DNA of 64,000 nt from an uncultured Mesonia sp. Lineage in GTDB: Bacteria; Bacteroidota; Bacteroidia; Flavobacteriales; Flavobacteriaceae. Location: the NCBI GenBank assembly GCA_958296185.1, contig CATQIB010000019.1, positions 1 to 64,000 on the forward strand, given 5' to 3'. The first letter of the stretch is position 1. Each line of letters begins with the position of its first letter. A program made the translations under genes and the position numbers. The notes below the pieces were generated by a model. The model had not been told where the DNA came from, searched no databases, and was given only the letters and a program-made list of their open reading frames with translations. Positions 27,927-36,057 of the stretch are shown here, in pieces.

Positions 27927-28384
27927 TTTTTATTTCTATCTCTTGCAATGAGTACTGAACATTTGGCATTTGTGGTCAAATATTGGGATACAGAGCCCAA
28001 TACTAAGCGTGAAAGTGCACCGTGACCCTGAGAGCCTACTACGATTAAATCTGCACCCCAATCTTCTGCTTTTTCATAAATAGTACTTTTGGGCAGGCCA
28101 CTAACAACACTTGTGGTTATGGAAAGTGCCTTGTTTTCGGCCTTGATTTTATCGAAAGCTTCTGAAACGATTTTGTTTCCCAATTTTTGAGCGTTACTTC
28201 TAATTTCTTCTATGTAATTTCCTATCCTGCCGCCCATAGTATGCAATCCCAGGCCGGTTGTTTTCGGAACTTCATAAACATTTATAATATGAATTTCACT
28301 ATTTGAGGATAGGGTCATTTTTATAAGTTCGTGAATGGCTACTTTACTGAAATCTGAACCATCTATGGCCAATAATATTTTCAT
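27923..28384 (-). CDS. Universal stress protein, single domain
   Basis: 153 aa UspA domain: MKILLAIDGSDFSK at the N-terminus and the ATP-binding loop GSQGHGALSRLVLGS, followed by AKCSVLIAR. The full ATP loop pattern G-x2-G-x9-GS is intact, unlike domain 2 of the tandem Usp. Its last codon overlaps the NDH-2 start by 4 bp, so the two are translationally coupled. Confidence 0.92.
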   Translation of the reverse strand: MKILLAIDGSDFSKVAIHELIKMTLSSNSEIHIINVYEVPKTTGLGLHTMGGRIGNYIEEIRSNAQKLGNKIVSEAFDKIKAENKALSITTSVVSGLPKSTIYEKAEDWGADLIVVGSQGHGALSRLVLGSVSQYLTTNAKCSVLIARDRNKK

Positions 28385-28396
28385 AATTTGAATGTT

Positions 28397-29107
28397 TTAG
28401 TTGGTTGACATTTCTTTCGATTTTATAAGTTTTCTCCAATACAAGTGTTCATATAATCCAGACCAATACATACCAAAGGTGAAAGCGAACAGTAACTCTT
28501 CAATTGGGATTCCCAAAACAAGAATATGGGTCAGGTTGTCCAGATTCCAGTACAGCTCCACATATTGCGGATAAAACGGAAGGATGCTTCCGAAATAAAT
28601 GAAGTACAGTATGGTAAACAAGATTCCTCCAACCCATATCTTTCCTTTTAAATCTGGGCGACAGTACAATGTTGCCAAACCACCAAAAAACATTGCAATG
28701 ATGCCACAATAGATGTGGTTAAGCGTGGTGAAAAGACTAAATATGACGAATACAATGGCTGGAACAAAAAGTATATAAATATGTAGCTTATGTCTTTGGT
28801 GGCTCCGTTCGGTATGAGGCATATCTATATAGCCTTTTTTGAATATCAGATTATACAATACCGTCCCTATTCCGCCAATGGCAAAAGAGAAGATAAGGCT
28901 CTCAATATCAAAACCTGTTCTTTCCGCTAAATGGAATAAGGAAGGTGGCATCCAATATTCTGGTACAAATAATGGTTCTGTTAAACCAAAGGGCATCGTA
29001 ATAAGGCTCATTTTGAGCATTTCTTTTCTATACCCCTTTTTTGACAAATAAATTATTGCCCAAAGAGCAAGAATTATAAGAGACCATATGAACCAGACAT
29101 ATTGCAT
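28397..29107 (-). CDS. Lycopene cyclase-domain membrane protein
   Basis: 236 aa with about seven membrane helices. The signature of CarR/lycopene-cyclase domains, PIEELLFAFTFGMYWSGLYEH, lies near the C-terminus. A second acidic motif (GLTEPLFVPEYW) lies in helix 2. The family includes heterodimeric-type lycopene beta-cyclases and related carotenoid enzymes. No carotenoid genes are close by, so the substrate here is open. Start at 29107 lies 18 bp after the DUF5676 gene. Confidence 0.65.
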   Translation of the reverse strand: MQYVWFIWSLIILALWAIIYLSKKGYRKEMLKMSLITMPFGLTEPLFVPEYWMPPSLFHLAERTGFDIESLIFSFAIGGIGTVLYNLIFKKGYIDMPHTERSHQRHKLHIYILFVPAIVFVIFSLFTTLNHIYCGIIAMFFGGLATLYCRPDLKGKIWVGGILFTILYFIYFGSILPFYPQYVELYWNLDNLTHILVLGIPIEELLFAFTFGMYWSGLYEHLYWRKLIKSKEMSTN

Positions 29108-29125
29108 AAATTTTATTTTACTCTC

Positions 29126-29404
29126 TTATTTTTTGACTTTTATTTGCGCATTATAAAAAGCCGCAATACAGGCACCTATTAGCCATCCTAAAATGAATAT
29201 CTGTACTATTCCCAAACCAGCTTCCCATAGTGGCACATCCATCCTGATAATGCTTGTGGTATCTAAACCGTGCAATAGGCTGTTGAAAAAATCGATAGTG
29301 GCTTCTCGACCTGCTGTTGACATAACTATCATACAGCCTAAGTAAATTAGTGCCGCCGTAAGACCGAAAGCAAATCCGAGTTTTTTTACGTTTAATCGAT
29401 ACAT
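29126..29404 (-). CDS. DUF5676-type small membrane protein
   Basis: 92 aa with two membrane helices (about 10-32 and 63-88) separated by a polar loop. The pattern VKKLGFAFGLTAALIYLGC is typical of DUF5676 proteins, which cluster with copper-related HMA, SHOCT and DUF2933 genes. Function unknown. Tightly packed between SHOCT and lycopene-cyclase-like genes. Confidence 0.65.
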   Translation of the reverse strand: MYRLNVKKLGFAFGLTAALIYLGCMIVMSTAGREATIDFFNSLLHGLDTTSIIRMDVPLWEAGLGIVQIFILGWLIGACIAAFYNAQIKVKK

Positions 29405-29421
29405 AATTTTAAAGTTTTGAG

Positions 29422-29640
29422 TTAGTTGTCTGATTTTAATATCTTTTTTGATTCCTCAAATTCTTCCTTGGATATTTCGCCTTTTGCAAAGCGGTTTTTA
29501 AGAATATCCAGTGGGCTGTCCTTCTTTGTTTTTTGATAAGGGATATCTGCTGGGATAAAGAAAATCCAAATGATAAACGCCATCCAAATAATCCACCATA
29601 TCAGGTGCATACCTCCGAAACTTCCGTCGTAATAGTGCAT
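29422..29640 (-). CDS. SHOCT-domain small membrane protein
   Basis: 72 aa: one N-terminal helix rich in Trp/Ile (LIWWIIWMAFIIWIFFI), then a cytoplasmic SHOCT motif DILKNRFAKGEISKEEFEE. SHOCT domains are short C-terminal modules thought to mediate oligomerisation. Related copies lie at 40508-40696 and (broken) 39635-39832. Confidence 0.8.
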   Translation of the reverse strand: MHYYDGSFGGMHLIWWIIWMAFIIWIFFIPADIPYQKTKKDSPLDILKNRFAKGEISKEEFEESKKILKSDN

Positions 29641-29657
29641 AGTGCTGAGTTTTAAAG

Positions 29658-29876
29658 TTATTTTTTAATTTCTTCAATAGTATAGCCCTCTATGTTGTCT
29701 AGTTGCTTTTGTAGTTCATCAACTGTTAGGGTTTCCTTCATTGTGATAATTGTGGCTCCTTTTGGGTTCAGAAAAACTTCTGTTTTTTCCACAGCTGGGA
29801 GCGCCTATAAAACTTTCTTAACCCTGTTAACGCATCCACCGCAACTGATGCCATTAATTTGAAATTTTCGTTTCAT
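29658..29876 (-). pseudogene. HMA-domain copper chaperone gene with an in-frame amber codon
   Basis: From the ATG at 29876 the frame reads MKRKFQINGISCGGCVNRVKKVL, a classic HMA start with the metal site CGGC. Codon 24 is TAG (29805-29807). The same frame then continues as a normal HMA sequence (ALPAVEKTEVFLNPKGATI ... LDNIEGYTIEEIKK) to a TAA at 29658. Replacing the TAG with a sense codon would restore a 72-aa CopZ-like chaperone. Either a recent nonsense mutation or a sequencing error. It fits the operon spacing exactly (10 and 17 bp gaps). Confidence 0.75.
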
Positions 29877-29886
29877 ATCTTAAACT

Positions 29887-30123
29887 TTAGTGATGATGAT
29901 CTCTTTTTTCATCCTCTTTTTTGTTCTTCTTATTTAAGTTCTCATCAGATAATCCGTGCGTATGGCTCCCGTGTTGCATTGGCATCAGTAAGTGTATGGC
30001 GAACATTATTATGATAAATGTAAAAAGCCAGGTCCCGCCTCCAATTCCAATGGATGGTGCTAAAAAAATGAATAACAAGGGAAGCCCGCAACCGAGGACC
30101 ATCCATAACCAGTGATTTTTCAT
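29887..30123 (-). CDS. Small membrane protein with His-rich tail (DUF2933-like)
   Basis: 78 aa: two hydrophobic segments (about 5-22 and 30-46) with the pattern CGLPLLFIFLAPSIGIGGG, then a charged tail with MQHGSHTHG and terminal DHHH that could bind metal. Similar to DUF2933-type proteins found with copper genes. First gene of the 19-gene minus-strand unit; its upstream gap contains the H4 hairpin. Confidence 0.55.
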   Translation of the reverse strand: MKNHWLWMVLGCGLPLLFIFLAPSIGIGGGTWLFTFIIIMFAIHLLMPMQHGSHTHGLSDENLNKKNKKEDEKRDHHH

Positions 30124-30166
30124 TGTTTTTTGTTTTAATTAATGTTTATTCCTCGCCTTTTTAAGA

Positions 30167-30225
30167 CCTGAACTGGCTTATGTTGTAATTGGGGGATTAT
30201 CAACACAAGCCTTAGGGAGTTCAGG
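30167..30225. repeat. Hairpin H4 upstream of the long minus-strand operon
   Basis: CCTGAACT (30167-30174) pairs perfectly with AGTTCAGG (30218-30225). An inner stem GGCTTATGTTG (30175-30185) pairs 10 of 11 with CAACACAAGCC (30201-30211). There is a 6-nt one-sided internal loop and a 15-nt apical loop. It shares CCTGAACTGG with hairpin H2 at 43006. It lies between the probable promoter region and the first gene, so it would be in the 5' untranslated RNA. There is no T-run, so a plain terminator is unlikely. Confidence 0.55.
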
Positions 30226-30305
30226 CTTTAGGGTTTTTAATATTATAATTAACACGAAAGCTATCTGTTTTTATGCTACTTCATCTGCATAACTTTCGTT
30301 GATAT

Positions 30306-30914
30306 CTATATAATTTCATCATAGAAATTTCGTTTCCATTTTTCTGTGTTTTTGTAATCGGTCATACTCATTCCCACCACTTCCTTAAACTGTCTAGACA
30401 GGTGGTTGACACTACTGTAGTCCAATAAATATCCTATATCTGAAAAGGAATGTTGTTTAAGCTGAATGAGCTCTTTGACTTTTTCTATTTTTAATTTGAT
30501 AAAGTACTTTTCAATGGTTGTCTGTTGATTTGCTGAAAACAATCTGCTCAATGTCTTGTAATCTTTATGAAGTCTTGAAGCCAATAGTTCAGATGTTTTT
30601 ACCTTAATATGTAACGGTAGCTCTTGCAATTGTTCTATTAGAATAATCTTGATTCTTTCTGTGAGCATTTCTTCTTCATTCTGAACAATTTCAAAATTAT
30701 TGGCGTGAAGCACAGTTGTAACAGCTTCGACAATTTCATTGCTGGTTTTTTTTGGTGCTTCTACCAATAATCTTCCTAATTCTAATGAAAGCACAGTAAC
30801 TCCCAATTCTTGTAGTTCTTGCTTAATAACTTTTAAGCAGCGGCTACAGACCATATTCTTAATCCAAAATTCTTTGGGTCCTTTCATAATAATCGATGTA
30901 TTGCTATTAGGCAT
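30306..30914 (-). CDS. AraC-family regulator with N-terminal HMA-like metal domain
   Basis: About 202 aa from the ATG at 30914 (another possible start is at 30887; the frame is open upstream to 30983). Residues about 10-75 form an HMA-like domain with the metal motif MVCSRC, without the second half of a canonical GMTCxxC. Residues about 100-200 are an AraC helix-turn-helix pair (FSDIGYLLDYSSVNHLSRQF and VGMSMTDYK). Architecture matches 48496-49062. Likely senses Cu(I) or another thiophilic metal in the cytoplasm and activates the neighbouring operons (inference). Orientation is divergent from the plus-strand copper genes. Confidence 0.8.
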   Translation of the reverse strand: MPNSNTSIIMKGPKEFWIKNMVCSRCLKVIKQELQELGVTVLSLELGRLLVEAPKKTSNEIVEAVTTVLHANNFEIVQNEEEMLTERIKIILIEQLQELPLHIKVKTSELLASRLHKDYKTLSRLFSANQQTTIEKYFIKLKIEKVKELIQLKQHSFSDIGYLLDYSSVNHLSRQFKEVVGMSMTDYKNTEKWKRNFYDEII

Positions 30915-31052
30915 TTTGCCAAATAGTTTGAATTTTCTTAATAGTACAAGGTTAATAGTGTTGTTGAGAATTGGGTACAACAAATGTTAGCCAGAAGTGA
31001 AATATTGGCTATAGAGGCAATGCAGATTAATTTTAACCTGCGAAGTAGAAAA

Positions 31053-31475
31053 TCAAATTAAAAAGGACTCGTTGAGGATTACAAGGTCTGTGGATAGCAA
31101 AAGTGGCCTATAAGCCTTAAAAGAATCTGTGTTTTTCTCTAAACCTTCAAAAAGGTTGATATAAGAATAGACGAAGTTGTTTAAGAAAACTAAAGTTTCA
31201 ATCTCTGAAATTGTATTGGCCTTCTTGAAGGTGTCATCTCCTTCTTTCAAGATGGTCTTATTATCGCAACAGTCTTTCTCTTGTATTGTAGTACATTGCT
31301 TGGAATTATTATCTTTTTTCTGTGCAGTCTCCATACAAGATTCTGCTTTACTAAAAAAAGCCAAATCCACCATTTTATTACAGCAAAAGTGCATATTTAC
31401 CGTAAAGGATGTGGTGGAAAACAGTATAAAAACTGCTAAAAAGAAGGACAGTATTTTAGTAAAAAAAGATTTCAC
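31053..31475 (-). CDS. HYC_CC_PP-family small exported protein
   Basis: 140 aa. Signal peptide (ILSFFLAVFILFSTTSFTV), then the family sites HFC (normally HYC), KDCCDN for the CC motif, and a C-terminal YRPLLL region in place of PP. Cysteines at several further positions suggest metal or disulfide chemistry in the periplasm. Divergent from its relative at 31766-32182, with 290 bp of AT-rich DNA between. Confidence 0.75.
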   Translation of the reverse strand: MKSFFTKILSFFLAVFILFSTTSFTVNMHFCCNKMVDLAFFSKAESCMETAQKKDNNSKQCTTIQEKDCCDNKTILKEGDDTFKKANTISEIETLVFLNNFVYSYINLFEGLEKNTDSFKAYRPLLLSTDLVILNESFLI

Positions 31476-31765
31476 ACTATAAAATTAATAAATTTTGATT
31501 AACATTAAAGGATTTTGGAAAATAAAATTCAACTGTTCAATTATTTTATTATCAGTTTTTTACAAAAAAACAACAAAATTAATCAGTACAAATATAATTC
31601 TAAAAGTTCAACAGAACTATGATTTATATCATATAAAGGAAGCTGCAAAAGAATTTTATTTGCAAATAATATTTAAGCGGTTTCGTGCAAAATAAACATT
31701 GATAAATCAAAAAAAATTGTTAAATAAACAAATTGAGATAAATTTTTTATAAATTTGCAACATTA
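31476..31765. promoter_or_regulatory. Divergent promoter region between two HYC_CC_PP genes
   Basis: 290 bases of very AT-rich DNA with no credible gene. A TAAATTTG element at 31750-31757, nine bases before the plus-strand ATG at 31766, fits the Bacteroidota -7 consensus TAnnTTTG. The -33 TTG is not at ideal spacing (nearest 31733-31735). On the minus strand a TATATTTG lies near 31587-31594. Both are candidate promoters for the divergent copper genes. Confidence 0.4.
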
Positions 31766-32182
31766 ATGAAAAAGATTTTCTACAAAATATCATCTTTTAG
31801 TATGGCACTTATCGTGCTATTGTCAACAGTTTCTTTTACTATTGATAGTCATTACTGTGGCGATACTTTAGTGGATTCTTCTTTATTTGGGCACGTTGAA
31901 ACTTGCGGAATGGATAAACAACTATCCAAAAATGATTGTCAAAGTGAAGTTCAGGATGATTCCTGCTGTTCAGATAAGCAATTAGTTGTTGAAGGTCAGG
32001 ACGACCTGAAGATGTCTTTTAACACCTTAAATTTTGAGCAACAAGTCTTTGTTGTCTCTTTTGTACATTCTTATATCAATCTCTTTGAGACTCTTGATTC
32101 ACACATTGTACCATTTAGAGATTATGCGGTTCCCTTTCTCATACGGGATATACAAAAACTGCACGAGACGTATTTAATTTGA
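31766..32182 (+). CDS. HYC_CC_PP-family small exported protein
   Basis: 138 aa. Signal peptide (KISSFSMALIVLLSTVSFTI), then HYC, DDSCCSD and a C-terminal YAVPFLI region, plus two more Cys. It aligns along its whole length with the divergent 31053-31475 protein, including VHSYINLFE. A first gene of the cus operon; such proteins regularly precede cusA/cusC in Bacteroidota. Periplasmic Cu(I) binding is plausible but not shown. After the stop a small TTCCGAT/ATCGGAA hairpin (32194-32211) occurs. Confidence 0.78.
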   Translation: MKKIFYKISSFSMALIVLLSTVSFTIDSHYCGDTLVDSSLFGHVETCGMDKQLSKNDCQSEVQDDSCCSDKQLVVEGQDDLKMSFNTLNFEQQVFVVSFVHSYINLFETLDSHIVPFRDYAVPFLIRDIQKLHETYLI

Positions 32183-32316
32183 TTTTAAACAGTTTCCGAT
32201 AAATATCGGAATAATTAGCCCTATGGTCAATACTATTTTGGGCTCAATTTCTTGTGTTTAATGTTTTGATTTTATCAAGATATTATTCGATGTATAACTG
32301 TTTAATAATCATTGTA

Positions 32317-35300
32317 ATGCTGAATAAAAGCATCAAATTTTTAATCGAGAACAAGCTAGTAGCCGTTCTACTACTTGCACTTTTTATTGCTTGGGGAGTC
32401 GTAAACGCCCCGTTTGAATGGAATACAGGCTCACTTCCTCGAGACCCTGTAGCCGTAGATGCCATACCAGATATTGGCGAAAACCAACAAATTGTATTTA
32501 CTAAATGGGATGGTCGTTCCCCTCAAGATATTGAGGATCAAATTACTTATCCTCTAACCACATCGCTTCTTGGTATTCCAGGGGTTAAAACAATACGTAG
32601 TTCATCTATGTTCGGGTTTTCGAGCATTTATATCATTTTCGAAGAAGATATTGAATTTTATTGGAGCAGAAGCCGAATACTTGAAAAATTAAACTCATTA
32701 CCAGCCGGACTTCTACCAGAAGGCGTTAATCCAGCTCTAGGTCCCGATGCCACAGGATTAGGGCAAATATATTGGTACACCCTTGAGGGACGTGATAAAG
32801 ATGGTAATGTTACAGGTGGATGGGATTTACAGGAATTACGAAGCATTCAGGATTTCTACGTAAAATACGCACTATCTTCGGCGAGTGGTGTTTCCGAAGT
32901 GGCTTCCATCGGCGGATATGTTTTGGAATATCAAGTGGATGTTAATCCCGAATTAATGCGGCAATACAACATAGGCTTGAGTGAGGTTGTAAAAGCAGTA
33001 AAACAAAGCAACAAAGATGTTGGTGCACAAACGCTTGAAATCAACCAAGCTGAATACCTTATAAGAGGATTGGGTTATATTAAGAAACTATCTGATTTAG
33101 AAAACGCGGTAGTTACTTCAAAAGATTTTACATCCATCCGTATAAAGGATATTGCGAAAGTAACACACGGTCCTGCTACAAGAAGAGGCTTATTGGACAA
33201 GGAAGGAGCCGAGGTTGTTGGTGGTGTTGTAGTGGCTCGTTATGGGGCCAATCCTATGGAAGTCATCAACAATGTTAAAGAAAAAATAAACGAGTTAAGT
33301 TCTGGGCTTCCATCAAAAACATTAAGCGATGGGAGGACTTCGCAATTAACCATCGTACCCTTTTATGACAGAACAGAACTAATCCAAGAAACCTTGGGCA
33401 CACTTGATGAAGCGCTAACTTTAGAGATATTGATAACCATTTTTGTGATTATCATAATGGTCTTCAATTTAAGGGCTTCCGTATTGATTTCCGGATTATT
33501 GCCTGTTGCGGTTTTGATGGTCTTTATTTCTATGAAACTGTTCAATGTAGATGCAAATATTGTCGCCTTATCTGGTATTGCAATTGCTATTGGAACTATG
33601 GTCGATGTGGGCGTTATCCTTTCGGAAAATGTCTTGCGGCATATTGATGAAAATGAAGAAAAGCTACCTATGAATACGGTAGTTTATAATGCGACTGCCG
33701 AAGTTTCTGGCGCCATCTTAACGGCAGTAATGACCACTATTATTAGTTTCATTCCTGTATTTACTATGATTGGTGCAGAAGGGAAATTGTTTAGGCCATT
33801 GGCATTTACAAAAACGGCAGCACTCACCGCAGCTCTTATAGTTGCCCTATTTTTACTTCCACCATTTGCGGCCTATTTATTTAAAAAGAGAAATTTAAAA
33901 ACTTCTTTTAGTTATATGCTAAATGGAGCATTGATTGTTTTTGGCGTTTTATCTTTAATTTTAGGCTATCCGCTTGGATTAATATTAGTTGCATTTGGCG
34001 TTGTTGGCTTCCTTTCACTAAAGGAAAAGATTACGTCAAAACGCGCCAACATCATCAATATATTTGTTTCGGCTTTTGCTATCATATTCCTATTGGCGGA
34101 ATATTGGAGACCACTGGGAGTAGATAGAAGTATCCTTATAAACTTAATCTTCGTTGGTCTTATCTGTTTTGGTCTTTTGGGTGTATTTACACTTTTTAGA
34201 AATTATTATGTTCGGATTTTAAATTGGGCATTACGCAACAAGCTGTTGTTCCTTTCTGTACCTACAACCATCGTAATTTTTGGAGTTATGATTATGAATA
34301 ATACAGGTAAGGAATTTATGCCGTCACTTAATGAAGGTTCTTTTTTGTTAATGCCCACATCAATGCCACACGCCGGCGTTGAAGAAAACAAACGCGTATT
34401 ACAACAATTGGATATGGCAGTAGCCAGTATCCCAGAAATTGAAACCGTAGTAGGTAAATCTGGGCGTACAGAATCAGCATTAGACCCTGCACCGTTATCG
34501 ATGTATGAGAATGTTATTCAATATAAATCTGAATATATTTTAAATGAAAATCGCAAAAGACAACGCTTTAAGGTAAACGAAGACGGCTTATTTGTTTTAA
34601 AAGATGGCAGTTTAGTAACCAACCCTAATAGCGAAATTGAAGTAGAAGATGATGACTATAAAGCCTCAAAAATTACAGACCCATTCTCTGTGACAAGTTC
34701 ACAGCTCATTCCAGATGACGATGGAGAGTACTTTAGAAATTGGCGACCTGAAATTGAATCGCCAGACGATATTTGGAAAGAAATCGTAAGGGTTACAAAG
34801 CTTCCAGGTATTACTTCAGCACCCAAGCTACAACCCATAGAAACACGCTTGGTGATGCTACAGACTGGTATGCGAGCACCTATGGGCATTAAGGTGAAAG
34901 GACAGGATTTAAAAGAAATTGAGGCGTTTGGGGTACAATTGGAAGATATCTTAAAACAGGCCGAAGGCGTAAAAGAAGAAGCGGTCTTTGCCGACCGTAT
35001 TGTGGGGAAACCCTACCTACTTATTGATATTGACAGAGAACGACTTGCGCGCTATGGTATAACCATAGAACAGGTACAGCAAGTTATCCAGGTCTCTGTA
35101 GGTGGTATGGTGCTCTCGCAAACGGTAGAAGGAAGAGAACGCTACGGCATTCGTGTTCGCTATCCCAGAGAATTACGTGCAAATCCAAATGACTTAAAAG
35201 ACATTTATGTGCCTGTAGAAAAAGGGAGTCCGGTTCCGTTAAGTGAGTTGGCTACTATAAGATACGAACAAGGGCCGCAGGTCATTAAAAGTGAGGATAC

Positions 35301-36057
35301 TTTTTTAGTTGGCTATGTCCTTTTTGATAAATTAGATGGTTTCGCCGAAGTAGATGTGGTGGAAAATGCCCAAGCCCTTATTCAAGAAAAAATTGACAAT
35401 GGCGAATTGAGCGTTCCAAAGGGTATCAATTATCAATTTACGGGAACGTATGAAAATCAGTTACGAGCAGAAAAAACATTGAGCGTGGTAGTACCTCTGG
35501 CTTTGGCTATTATTTTTCTAATCCTATATTTCCAGTTCCGTTCTGTTGGAACGTCATTAATGGTCTTTACTGGAATTGCTGTCGCCTTTGCGGGAGGTTT
35601 TTTAATGATATGGTTCTACGGCCAAGATTGGTTCTTAAACTTCAGCTTTTTCGGAGAAAATTTACGAGACCTCTTTCAAATGCACACCATTAATTTAAGT
35701 GTCGCGGTATGGGTTGGTTTTATTGCTCTATTCGGTATTGCTACCGATGATGGCGTAGTAATGGCTACCTACCTTACGCAAACCTTTGACAAAAACAAAC
35801 CTAAAGATAGAAAAAGCATTAGGGCATCCGTAGTTGAGGCAGGAGAAAAACGTATCCGTCCGTGTTTAATGACAACGGCGACAACTATTCTTGCTTTGTT
35901 GCCTGTATTAACATCAACAGGTCGAGGGAGTGATATTATGATTCCAATGGCTATTCCTTCTTTTGGTGGGATGTTAATTGCACTTGTAACTCTATTTGTT
36001 GTGCCAGTTTTATTTAGCTGGAAAGAAGAATTTCAATTAAAACGAGCTACAAAATGA
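32317..36057 (+). CDS. cusA: CusA-type RND pump for Cu(I)/Ag(I)
   Basis: 1246 aa from the ATG at 32317, which gives the normal start MLNKSIKFLIENKL. The frame is open 63 bp upstream, but that part is not conserved in style. Twelve membrane segments, GKEFMPSLNEGSFLLMP in the porter domain, TM4 relay segment GTMVDVGVILSENVL, ATDDGVVMATYL in TM10, and Met-rich MLQTGMRAPMGIKVKG as in Cu/Ag-type pumps. It is longer than E. coli CusA (1047 aa) because of extra segments, one in the middle (about 540-660) and one around residues 740-800. Overlaps the TolC gene by 4 bp. Confidence 0.92.
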   Translation: MLNKSIKFLIENKLVAVLLLALFIAWGVVNAPFEWNTGSLPRDPVAVDAIPDIGENQQIVFTKWDGRSPQDIEDQITYPLTTSLLGIPGVKTIRSSSMFGFSSIYIIFEEDIEFYWSRSRILEKLNSLPAGLLPEGVNPALGPDATGLGQIYWYTLEGRDKDGNVTGGWDLQELRSIQDFYVKYALSSASGVSEVASIGGYVLEYQVDVNPELMRQYNIGLSEVVKAVKQSNKDVGAQTLEINQAEYLIRGLGYIKKLSDLENAVVTSKDFTSIRIKDIAKVTHGPATRRGLLDKEGAEVVGGVVVARYGANPMEVINNVKEKINELSSGLPSKTLSDGRTSQLTIVPFYDRTELIQETLGTLDEALTLEILITIFVIIIMVFNLRASVLISGLLPVAVLMVFISMKLFNVDANIVALSGIAIAIGTMVDVGVILSENVLRHIDENEEKLPMNTVVYNATAEVSGAILTAVMTTIISFIPVFTMIGAEGKLFRPLAFTKTAALTAALIVALFLLPPFAAYLFKKRNLKTSFSYMLNGALIVFGVLSLILGYPLGLILVAFGVVGFLSLKEKITSKRANIINIFVSAFAIIFLLAEYWRPLGVDRSILINLIFVGLICFGLLGVFTLFRNYYVRILNWALRNKLLFLSVPTTIVIFGVMIMNNTGKEFMPSLNEGSFLLMPTSMPHAGVEENKRVLQQLDMAVASIPEIETVVGKSGRTESALDPAPLSMYENVIQYKSEYILNENRKRQRFKVNEDGLFVLKDGSLVTNPNSEIEVEDDDYKASKITDPFSVTSSQLIPDDDGEYFRNWRPEIESPDDIWKEIVRVTKLPGITSAPKLQPIETRLVMLQTGMRAPMGIKVKGQDLKEIEAFGVQLEDILKQAEGVKEEAVFADRIVGKPYLLIDIDRERLARYGITIEQVQQVIQVSVGGMVLSQTVEGRERYGIRVRYPRELRANPNDLKDIYVPVEKGSPVPLSELATIRYEQGPQVIKSEDTFLVGYVLFDKLDGFAEVDVVENAQALIQEKIDNGELSVPKGINYQFTGTYENQLRAEKTLSVVVPLALAIIFLILYFQFRSVGTSLMVFTGIAVAFAGGFLMIWFYGQDWFLNFSFFGENLRDLFQMHTINLSVAVWVGFIALFGIATDDGVVMATYLTQTFDKNKPKDRKSIRASVVEAGEKRIRPCLMTTATTILALLPVLTSTGRGSDIMIPMAIPSFGGMLIALVTLFVVPVLFSWKEEFQLKRATK

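Noticed and set aside
31495..31695. 66-codon plus-strand frame between the HYC_CC_PP genes
   Set aside because: AT-rich promoter region, basic low-complexity product, no domain and position incompatible with the divergent leaders.
32194..32211. Terminator after the first HYC_CC_PP gene
   Set aside because: The TTCCGAT/ATCGGAA hairpin has no T-run, so termination before cusA is not supported.
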